Assembly: GCA_003233295.1 (NCBI GenBank)
Contig: QILJ01000127.1
Location: 1-5,393 of the forward strand
Length of the DNA stretch: 5,393 nucleotides
Source of the DNA: Ignavibacteria bacterium
Lineage (GTDB): Bacteria; Bacteroidota; Ignavibacteria; Ignavibacteriales; Melioribacteraceae
Direction of reading: 5' to 3'
A model generated the notes under the pieces. It was not told the DNA's origin, searched no databases, and was given only the letters and a program-made list of their open reading frames with translations. Both the position numbers and the translations under genes were made by a program. Below, one piece after another: positions 1-5,393 of this stretch (the first letter of the stretch is position 1; the number at the start of each line of letters is the position of its first letter).

Positions 1-2
1 CA

Positions 3-62
3 ACTAAAGAAGAAGTTGAAAAGAAATTTAACAAATGGACTTCTGCAAATAAAACTCACTAA
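3..62 (+). CDS. C-terminal tail of an unidentified convergent gene (partial)
   Basis: One plus-strand frame is open from the left edge to a TAA at 60-62 and encodes 19 residues, TKEEVEKKFNKWTSANKTH. The composition is Lys/Glu-rich and amphipathic, like the C-terminal helix of an ordinary soluble protein. The stop lies 5 nt from the stop of the protease gene on the opposite strand, a typical tight convergent junction. The upstream body is outside the window, so the family cannot be named. The alternative is that this is chance open frame: 19 codons is weak evidence alone, and the call rests mainly on composition and the neat convergent spacing. Confidence 0.45.
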   Translation, partial: TKEEVEKKFNKWTSANKTH

Positions 63-67
63 TCATT

Positions 68-1162
68 CTATCTCCTTAATATCCTCTCTTTTCTCTTCCC
101 TACAGAAGGATGGCTATAGAAAAACCATTCTACAAATGGATGAGGTTCTTTATCACCAAGATTTTGATCCGTGAGTTTTTCGAGAGTATTGATGAATGCT
201 TCCGGTTTACCCGTTGTTTTGATAGCATATTCATCAGCTTGATATTCAAACTTTTTGGATATTATATTATCCAATGGTGTGATGATAAGTCCTATAAGCA
301 TTGCCCAAACGGATAATATCGGCAGCGCTGCTATTTGTGTTATCTCGGTAAAACCAAACCACGGGAGTGAAAACTCGTACAATTTTGCCATAAGGAAAAA
401 CGTTAAAAAACTTGTAACAGTGCCAATAAAAAGATTTTTAATAATATGTTTATGTTTATAATGACCAAACTCATGAGCAAGAACTGTTTCAATTTCATCC
501 TCGCTGTAATTTTCAATAAGTGTATCACCTAGAATAATACGCTTGGTTCTGCCCAATCCGGTAAAAGCCGCATTAGCTTTTTTTGTATTTTTGCTCATAT
601 CAAATTGGAATACATTTTCAACTTTCATTTTTACATCTGCAGCAAGACGCAGAACTCGTTTTTTTATCTCTTCATTTTCAAGCGGTGTAACTTTATAAAA
701 TATTGGCAGAATAATTACTGGGATAATTTGAGCAAGTACAACGGAAATGAAAAACATCGCAATTGAAAATACCAGCCACCAAAGTGAACCGAAGGTAAGC
801 ATCACCCAATAAAATAAAAGAAGGATCGGGATACCGATAACCAAACCAACCAGAAGTACTTTAAAATTTTCCCATATCCATTTCCAGAATGTTTGGTTGC
901 TTAGTTCATATTTATGTTCAAGATAAAATTCCGTATAATAATTAACAGGAAAATTTATCACTGATGTAACAACTCCGATAACAACAACAAACAAAAGTAA
1001 AAGCAAATATTGACTTTCCGTGTAGGTTCTTAAATAACTCTCTAATTCTTTGCTGTATCCGAAATAGACAAAAGCAATAATTGCAAAAAAGGAAATCACT
1101 CCCTTAGTAATTGAAATAAATAATTTTATGTTGTTATATTCTTTTGCTTTCTTGTTATCCAT
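68..1162 (-). CDS. M48 family membrane zinc metallopeptidase (Ste24/CaaX protease 1-like)
   Basis: This 364-residue integral membrane protease should hydrolyse peptide bonds using one zinc ion. The zinc motif HEFGH is at residues 230-234, and the downstream third ligand is E306 in FEYQAD, with the conserved D310 four residues on. The conserved SHPS follows at 350-353. Hydrophobic segments lie at about 19-36, 52-70, 102-125, 128-157, 241-260 and 278-297. The stretch before the catalytic domain (FPVNYYTEFYLEHKYELSNQ, 71-90) matches the M48 N-terminal domain of the Ste24 branch rather than HtpX. Bacteria generally lack CaaX prenylation, so a role in membrane protein quality control is inferred. 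The ATG at 1162 is the only plausible start: an in-frame TAA sits 21 nt upstream with no start between. The protein therefore seems to lack the first membrane helix found in many Ste24 homologues of about 410 residues. The gene is co-directional with the Bat operon but 124 nt from batE. Confidence 0.93.
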   Translation of the reverse strand: MDNKKAKEYNNIKLFISITKGVISFFAIIAFVYFGYSKELESYLRTYTESQYLLLLLFVVVIGVVTSVINFPVNYYTEFYLEHKYELSNQTFWKWIWENFKVLLVGLVIGIPILLLFYWVMLTFGSLWWLVFSIAMFFISVVLAQIIPVIILPIFYKVTPLENEEIKKRVLRLAADVKMKVENVFQFDMSKNTKKANAAFTGLGRTKRIILGDTLIENYSEDEIETVLAHEFGHYKHKHIIKNLFIGTVTSFLTFFLMAKLYEFSLPWFGFTEITQIAALPILSVWAMLIGLIITPLDNIISKKFEYQADEYAIKTTGKPEAFINTLEKLTDQNLGDKEPHPFVEWFFYSHPSVGKRKERILRR

Positions 1163-1210
1163 AATGTTTAAACTTAATGAGATTTAGTCATTTTTGTTAA
1201 TTCAATCATT

Positions 1211-1259
1211 GTACTGACCAAATTTACGTTAATTTGGTCAACGTACTGACCGTATTTAC
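1211..1259. promoter_or_regulatory. Candidate operator: 26-bp near-palindrome plus extra half-site
   Basis: Positions 1215-1240 form an interrupted palindrome in which 12 of 13 base pairs match (arms TGACCAAATT and AATTTGGTCA, centre around ACGT). The left arm belongs to a 17-bp element, GTACTGACCAAATTTAC (1211-1227), that recurs at 1243-1259 with 15 of 17 identities, exactly 32 bp away. The middle arm is the same element inverted, with two extra bases (1228-1246). Three copies of one half-site in the gap upstream of the protease gene suggest binding by one or more dimers of a transcription factor. TetR/AcrR-family regulators often bind GACC/GGTC-containing palindromes, but the regulator is not in this window. 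On the minus strand, TTGACC (1241-1236) and TACAAT (1213-1208) resemble promoter boxes, but their 22-nt spacing is too long for a standard promoter. Confidence 0.55.
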
Positions 1260-1286
1260 ATTTTTAATATGATTTATAGGATGAAG

Positions 1287-2042
1287 CTAAATAATTTCCA
1301 ATGCACTTTTAGGAAGCCAGCCGACTTTGCCGTCGTAGAGTTTAACTTCAACCCAATCGCCAAATTGACTCATTACCGCAACTTTAAGCCCTTCGTGAAT
1401 AACAAACAGATCATTACTCGAATCGTTAGGTGATTGTTTGGCAGCAACGGTGTTAGTTGTAAGTATTGCAAAGTCTTTCGATGTTTCTCTACTAAGATTC
1501 GCAAAAAGGACTATCGTGAAGAGAATAGCTCCTAATAGACCAATAAACGCAGAATAAAGCGAATACTTTTGCAAATATCCATGCTTACTTATGAAGAAAA
1601 ATGTAATACTCACTAAAAGTATCAGGTAGAAAATAATAACTAAAACTTGCCAAGTGGTAATTGAAAAAGCCGTAATAAATGTGATCCACCAATCCACAAT
1701 AAAAATCTGCGGTACTTCCTTTATTCTATCAATAGTACGAGCTTTAACAATTTTCAGGTTGTACTGAATATCTTCATTATCCGGTTCAAGTTTCAAACCG
1801 CGTTCATAATTTAGAATTGCGTAACCAAGTTTTCCTGCACGGTAGTATGCATTGCCAAGATTATAATATAAAGCGGCGCTTGAATAACCTTGATCCAAAA
1901 TTGCTTGATATTTTTGTACTGCTTCATCATACTGTTTATTCTGATATAATTGATTTCCCTGCATCATTAATGAATCAATATCAGCTGCATTAACCGAACT
2001 AAATGATAAAACTATAAACAATATGATTATAAAATACTTCAT
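1287..2042 (-). CDS. batE: BatE: TPR and SH3 domain membrane protein of the aerotolerance operon
   Basis: The 251-residue protein has a signal peptide (residues 1-19, ending VNAA), then about two tetratricopeptide repeats (roughly 22-90, with NLGNAYYRAGKLGYAILNYE typical of a TPR helix pair). A hydrophobic region at about 117-152 and another membrane helix at about 161-182 follow. A C-terminal bacterial SH3-like domain spans about 190-251 (the end HEGLKVAV...GDWVEVKLYDGKVGWL is characteristic). This order is that of BatE in Bacteroidota. Both the TPRs and the SH3 domain probably face the periplasm and act as protein-binding modules in the Bat complex. The ATG at 2042 is chosen because it begins the signal peptide and lies 1 nt after the batD stop. 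A start 15 codons further upstream would add a basic stretch ahead of the signal peptide and overlap batD. No Shine-Dalgarno is visible, so translational coupling to batD is likely. Confidence 0.9.
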   Translation of the reverse strand: MKYFIIILFIVLSFSSVNAADIDSLMMQGNQLYQNKQYDEAVQKYQAILDQGYSSAALYYNLGNAYYRAGKLGYAILNYERGLKLEPDNEDIQYNLKIVKARTIDRIKEVPQIFIVDWWITFITAFSITTWQVLVIIFYLILLVSITFFFISKHGYLQKYSLYSAFIGLLGAILFTIVLFANLSRETSKDFAILTTNTVAAKQSPNDSSNDLFVIHEGLKVAVMSQFGDWVEVKLYDGKVGWLPKSALEII

Positions 2043-2043
2043 T

Positions 2044-3882
2044 TTATTTTTTCTTTTTGGTTTTAACAGAATTCTCAATTTCAACAATTGCTTTCACCGC
2101 TTTCTCATAAACATTTTCAGCCTGTTCCCTGGTTTGTGATTGCGGTGCAAATCTGGCAAACTCGCATTGGTTTAAAATATCCCGCACATCTTCAACAGTA
2201 TTTTCATTAACATTATTTTTAAGCAATAACTCAACAACTTTTTCAATGGAAAATTCTGATTTGGGTAAAAGTAGTTTATCTTCCAGATATCCGTACAAAC
2301 CTTGTGAAATTTCATTAAAATACGTTACAAGATCATTTTCATCCAGAGCTTTTTTTGCCAATTTTAATCTGTTGCTTGCATTTTTCTGAGCTTTTCTGAA
2401 TTTCATTAATTCTACATTACCACTCAGTTTATCCTGCCTTTTTTTGAAACCGATAAACCCTAACATCACAAAAAGAGGAATGATCAATGAATACCAGAAC
2501 CAGCTTTTCAGCAGGTTCCCTTTTTCAATTTTTTCTAATTGGAAATCCGATGTTTTAATAAATCGAATATCTTTACTCAGCAGTTTTATATCTTCTTTTG
2601 TAAAACCTTCACCCGGAGTTGCAACAGTTCCGCTGCCTTGTTTAATAGTAAGAGTAAATTGAGGAGAAGATAATTCGACATATTTTTTTCTTCTGGGATC
2701 GAAATAACTGAACTTTATCGGCTTAATCACTTTAACTCCGGCAACTCTCGGAACAATAAGATATTCCTCACTTTTGAATCCGGATATAGTGCTTTTTCTG
2801 TTAACTTTTTTAGATATTTTCGGTTCATATTTTTCAAAGCCTGGCGGAAGCACAACATCGGGCATATCAATCAGTTCAATGTTACCACTACCGCTTACCG
2901 TAAGTTTTAATGTTACTGCTTCATTGGTTTCCACGTTATTTTTATCCAACTCTGCTTTGAAATCGAACTGACCGACCGCACCGGAAAATGATTCAGGCTT
3001 TCCTTTTGCAGGTAGAGGAGAAACGTTTATTACAACGGTATTTGATGTGGCAGTAAACTGTATAGTTTCGGTTCTGCCGAAAAACGAGTCATTAAAAAAT
3101 GCATCGAACGGATCATTTGATCGCTGCTTTCGTTTTACCATTACAGGTATTTCCAACTCGAACGGTGTTACTGTCAATTTGCCGGACTTTGTTGGGAATA
3201 ATGCGACTTTCTTCAATACTGCAGAATTGTAACGAACTCCCTTATACATTTCGACATCAAAACGTATATTGTTGCTTGTTTCAAGTTCTTCAGCCCAAAA
3301 TCCCTTGTACCGCGGTAGCTTGGAAATTTGAGGGGATGAAATATTCAGCTTAGTATATAATTTATAAGTTACCGTAACCTGTTCGCCCTGTACTACATTT
3401 CTCTTATTGGCTACTGCCCGAATAAAAACATTTTGTTTAAGTTCTTCATCGGACATTGATTGAGAACTATTTCTCGATCTGCTCGGTTTACCGGAAGATT
3501 TCTGAACAGTTATTGTAATACTATTGCTTTCATAATCTTTTCCCTTATACTTGATAGAAGCTCTTTCGATCTTGAACTTACCGGTTTTAGGAGCTTTGAC
3601 AATATAGGAATATGTGATCGTAGAGGAAACATTCCCATTGATCATTCTAATACTTGACGATTGATTTGGTCCACTTAGAATTTTGAAATCTTTTAAGTTA
3701 GGGGGACGAAAACCTCTAAGATTATTTCCATCCCCGCCATCAAAAGTAAAATATATTTGAAATTTCTCATTTTGTTTTACTGTTGTCTTATCTGCCGTCA
3801 GCTCAAACTTTTGACCGAACAAATTTGTGCTGCTGAACATCAGCAAAACCATTAATGGTAATATGTATCTAAAATTTTTCAT
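2044..3882 (-). CDS. batD: BatD: large membrane-anchored periplasmic protein of the aerotolerance operon
   Basis: This 612-residue protein matches the BatD (oxygen tolerance) family in length, layout and position. A signal peptide (1-23, ending LFGQ) is followed by a long beta-rich extracytoplasmic region. This includes FELTADKTTVKQNEKFQIYF (26-45), and repeated Ig-like strands are apparent: ANKRNVVQGEQVTVTYKLYT at 158-177 and ELDKNNVETNEAVTLKLTVS at 311-330 repeat the same 'V..GE.VT..Y' pattern. One membrane helix spans about 459-479. The remaining 130 residues form a basic, helical cytoplasmic tail containing SQGLYGYLEDKLLLP (526-540) and ending KTKKKK. The protein is not an enzyme by any visible motif. 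It is thought to work with the VWA proteins BatA/B and the TPR proteins in envelope stress tolerance. It starts 18 nt after batC, with no Shine-Dalgarno, and ends 1 nt before batE. Confidence 0.92.
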   Translation of the reverse strand: MKNFRYILPLMVLLMFSSTNLFGQKFELTADKTTVKQNEKFQIYFTFDGGDGNNLRGFRPPNLKDFKILSGPNQSSSIRMINGNVSSTITYSYIVKAPKTGKFKIERASIKYKGKDYESNSITITVQKSSGKPSRSRNSSQSMSDEELKQNVFIRAVANKRNVVQGEQVTVTYKLYTKLNISSPQISKLPRYKGFWAEELETSNNIRFDVEMYKGVRYNSAVLKKVALFPTKSGKLTVTPFELEIPVMVKRKQRSNDPFDAFFNDSFFGRTETIQFTATSNTVVINVSPLPAKGKPESFSGAVGQFDFKAELDKNNVETNEAVTLKLTVSGSGNIELIDMPDVVLPPGFEKYEPKISKKVNRKSTISGFKSEEYLIVPRVAGVKVIKPIKFSYFDPRRKKYVELSSPQFTLTIKQGSGTVATPGEGFTKEDIKLLSKDIRFIKTSDFQLEKIEKGNLLKSWFWYSLIIPLFVMLGFIGFKKRQDKLSGNVELMKFRKAQKNASNRLKLAKKALDENDLVTYFNEISQGLYGYLEDKLLLPKSEFSIEKVVELLLKNNVNENTVEDVRDILNQCEFARFAPQSQTREQAENVYEKAVKAIVEIENSVKTKKKK

Positions 3883-3900
3883 AAAATCTAATTTATAAAA

Positions 3901-4671
3901 TTACCAATCTTTTTCTACTTTTACTTTTTTACCTTTTTGTTTTCTTAATTCTTTCTGCAGATCTTTTTCATCATCTTTCAGAGCATTTAATATTCTTTCG
4001 GCTTCCGCTTTGGAAATTTCCGGAGGAGGCTGCTGCTGATTCTGCTGATTTTTATTCTGTTGTTCTTTTTGCTTATCATTCTTCTGCTGATCTTGTTTCT
4101 GCTGATCCTTATTCTTATCCTGGTTTTTCTTATCGTTCTTTTTCTGATCTTTGTTCTTGTCTTTATTTTTATCTTTGTTCTTATCCTTATTCTTATCTTG
4201 TTTCTGCTTCTGTTTCTGCTTTTTATTATCTTTTTTCTGCTTTTGTTGTAAGGCATAAGATAAATTGTATTTTGCCTCAAGATCATTGGGATTTAGTTTC
4301 AAAGCTTGTTTATAAGCAGAAATGCTCTCATCAAGTTTCTGTGATTTAAGAAAAGAATTGCCAATGTTATAAAAGACATGTGATTTTTGCTTATCGGTCT
4401 TTGCCAGAGCTAAAGCATTTTTATAATAACTTAACGCATCTTTATATTTCTTCTGCTTATAAAGCGCATCACCTAAATTAAAGTGTCCTTCATATGTTTC
4501 AAAGTTTTCATCAATACTTTCTTTAAAATCTTTCTCCGCTTCATCATATTTCCCTTCATCGTATTTATCCACACCATCATTAATAACTGAGCGGGACTGT
4601 GCGAAAATCATATCAGTCGATAATAGGAAGAATATCATGAGTAATATTATGTTTATCTTTTTTATATACAT
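3901..4671 (-). CDS. batC: BatC: exported TPR protein of the aerotolerance operon
   Basis: The 256-residue protein opens with a hydrophobic signal peptide (about 1-24, cleavage near IFAQ). Three tetratricopeptide repeats follow over about 27-140: VDKYDEGKYDEAEKDFKESI, then EGHFNLGDALYKQKKYKDAL, then VFYNIGNSFLKSQKLDESIS. Residues 144-214 are almost entirely Lys, Gln, Asp and Asn and are surely disordered. The C-terminus resumes a conserved helix, AEAERILNALKDDEKDLQKE (222-241), and ends KDW, as BatC homologues commonly do. The family role is a TPR scaffold that binds Bat partners in the periplasm. The gene begins the tight batC-batD-batE cluster, 191 nt after batB. The ATG at 4671 directly starts the signal peptide. 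The preceding bases (AAAAAAG) give no convincing ribosome site. Confidence 0.9.
   Translation of the reverse strand: MYIKKINIILLMIFFLLSTDMIFAQSRSVINDGVDKYDEGKYDEAEKDFKESIDENFETYEGHFNLGDALYKQKKYKDALSYYKNALALAKTDKQKSHVFYNIGNSFLKSQKLDESISAYKQALKLNPNDLEAKYNLSYALQQKQKKDNKKQKQKQKQDKNKDKNKDKNKDKNKDQKKNDKKNQDKNKDQQKQDQQKNDKQKEQQNKNQQNQQQPPPEISKAEAERILNALKDDEKDLQKELRKQKGKKVKVEKDW
4150..4197 (-). repeat. Four 12-bp tandem repeats encoding DKNK inside batC
   Basis: Residues 159-174 of BatC are four perfect copies of DKNK, encoded by four 12-bp units. The codons differ between units (AAC/AAT, AAA/AAG, GAC/GAT), so the DNA copies have diverged while the peptide has not. That argues for an old repeat kept at the protein level rather than a recent slippage event. 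It sits in a longer Lys/Gln/Asp/Asn tract covering 4030-4242. Length changes here would keep the frame, so the linker between the TPR domain and the C-terminal helix could vary between strains. Confidence 0.8.
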
Positions 4672-4678
4672 CTTTTTT

Positions 4679-4779
4679 AAATTCCAAACTTCAAAATATA
4701 AATCTCAAATAAATACTAAATTCTAAAAATCATTATTCAAACAACGTATCTCACAAATTCTAAAGTTCTAATTTCCAAG
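4679..4779. repeat. Degenerate AAATTCYAAA repeats in the batB-batC gap
   Basis: The 191-nt gap between batB and batC (4672-4862) has no credible gene. Its batC-proximal half contains AAATTCCAAA at 4679-4688 and two perfect copies of AAATTCTAAA at 4718-4727 and 4755-4764. A looser relative, AATTTCCAAG, lies at 4770-4779. The three clear copies start 39 and 37 bp apart. The sequence between them is a related mix of short A/T runs broken by C (for example TCTCAAATAAAT). The rest of the gap is AT-rich with two AATTTGT copies (4796-4802, 4818-4824). A TATAAT lies on the minus strand at 4818-4813, but there is no good upstream box, so a batC promoter is only a possibility. Confidence 0.45.
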
Positions 4780-4862
4780 CTATATTTTAATTTACAATTT
4801 GTTCTTTTTGCTATTATAATTTGTATTTCAAATTAAACTAACGTCAGATAACTTCAACGTTC

Positions 4863-5393
4863 TTATCTATTCATCTCATCAAATTTAATAAATAGTTTAT
4901 TCTTGTTGCTTGTAATAAAAAACTCTAAAATCAATAATAAAACTGCCGGCAATAAGAGATAGTAAAATCTATCCTCATAGTCGGTAATTCTTGTTGCGCC
5001 GTACTCAGTCTTTTCAAATTTTGAAAGATCATTATAAACTTTATTCAATTCATCTTCGGTATTTGTTCCATGATAATATTTACCGTTGGCTGCATTAGCT
5101 ATTTCTTTAAGAGTATTCTCATCTAATTTTGTCAGTACTACATTATTATATCTATCCTTTTTATATCCAATCTGCTGTCCGCTAGCATTTTTGATCGGGA
5201 TCGGGGCTCCTGTTGCAGAACCAAGTCCAATTGTAAATATCGAGATTCCATCACCGGCGGCTTTTTCGGCAACCTTAACAACATCCCCCTGATGATTTTC
5301 GCCATCGGTAATTATTATAATCGCTTTCTTTGTATCTTCATCCTTTTTGAATGATCTTATAGCCAAATTAATTGCCGGACCAATCGCTGTTCC
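4863..5393 (-). CDS. batB: BatB: von Willebrand factor A domain membrane protein (C-terminal part)
   Basis: The frame is open to the right edge, giving the last 176 residues. The visible start-like TTG at 5366 is internal, since the coding sequence continues upstream as GTAIGPAIN. That segment carries the MIDAS threonine of the VWA fold, and TDGENHQGD (fragment residues 29-37) carries the MIDAS aspartate. The first MIDAS motif (DxSxS) lies off the window. The stretch FTIGLGSATGAPIPI, then a KDRYNN..VLTKLDENTLKEIA segment and NGKYYHGT, matches BatB better than BatA. This agrees with its place directly ahead of batC. A membrane helix at about 143-160 (LLLPAVLLLILEFFI) is followed by a short cytoplasmic tail. 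VWA proteins of this family bind a divalent cation and partner proteins and are linked to MoxR ATPases. BatA is the main alternative. Confidence 0.88.
   Translation of the reverse strand, partial: GTAIGPAINLAIRSFKKDEDTKKAIIIITDGENHQGDVVKVAEKAAGDGISIFTIGLGSATGAPIPIKNASGQQIGYKKDRYNNVVLTKLDENTLKEIANAANGKYYHGTNTEDELNKVYNDLSKFEKTEYGATRITDYEDRFYYLLLPAVLLLILEFFITSNKNKLFIKFDEMNR

Noticed and set aside
1215..1240. Palindrome as an intrinsic terminator for batE
   Set aside because: The stem is AT-rich and the minus strand after it reads GTACAATGATTG, with no T-run. The third half-site copy also points to protein binding instead.
2043..2087. Upstream ATG giving batE 15 extra residues
   Set aside because: It would place a basic stretch before a normal signal peptide and overlap batD by 44 nt. 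The ATG at 2042 fits both the signal peptide and the 1-nt spacing.
2444..3657. Several plus-strand ORFs of 61-84 codons opposite batD
   Set aside because: They are antisense shadows with no recognisable domains, and they lie within a long, clearly conserved coding frame.
4060..4251. Plus-strand ORF encoding an extremely Leu/Ile/Phe-rich 63-residue peptide
   Set aside because: It is the antisense reading of the Lys/Gln/Asp/Asn repeat in batC. AAA/AAG/AAC codons read backwards give Phe/Leu/Ile/Val, so the hydrophobicity is an artefact of composition.
3987..4286. Minus-strand 99-codon ORF rich in Arg, Ile and Lys
   Set aside because: It is a shifted-frame shadow of the batC repeat, whose low complexity avoids stop codons in that frame. 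It has no domain and lies wholly inside batC.
5364..5366. TTG at 5366 as the start of the VWA protein
   Set aside because: The frame continues upstream as GTAIGPAIN, a conserved part of the VWA metal site, so the gene runs off the window.

Overview
The window is AT-rich. All four of its start codons lack a recognisable Shine-Dalgarno sequence, which points to the Bacteroidota/Chlorobiota group (Ignavibacteria would fit, but this is inferred from style and gene content only). Five of the six coding regions lie on the minus strand, so the operon reads from high to low coordinates.

From right to left, 5393 down to 1287 holds the back half of a Bat (Bacteroides aerotolerance) operon in its classical order. 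It contains the C-terminal part of a BatB von Willebrand A protein (cut by the window edge), the TPR protein BatC, the large membrane-anchored BatD, and the TPR/SH3 protein BatE. batC-batD are 18 nt apart and batD-batE 1 nt apart, so these three are almost certainly one transcript. batB and batC are separated by 191 nt of very AT-rich, repeat-bearing DNA. The rest of the system (MoxR ATPase, DUF58 protein, batA) would be expected just beyond the right edge and cannot be seen here.

After batE comes a 124-nt gap with a striking 26-bp near-palindrome and a third copy of its half element, a good candidate operator. It is followed by a membrane zinc protease of the M48 (Ste24/HtpX-like) family, 1162 down to 68. 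The first 62 bases carry the last 19 codons of an unidentified plus-strand gene that converges on the protease, with only 5 nt between the two stop codons.

Functionally, the Bat proteins are membrane and periplasmic proteins thought to form a MoxR-linked assembly or chaperone-like complex tied to stress tolerance. The adjacent M48 protease would fit envelope protein quality control, but its own candidate regulatory region suggests it is a separate transcription unit. I found no evidence of a new defence, mobile or RNA system. The most unexplained element is the palindromic array upstream of the protease gene.
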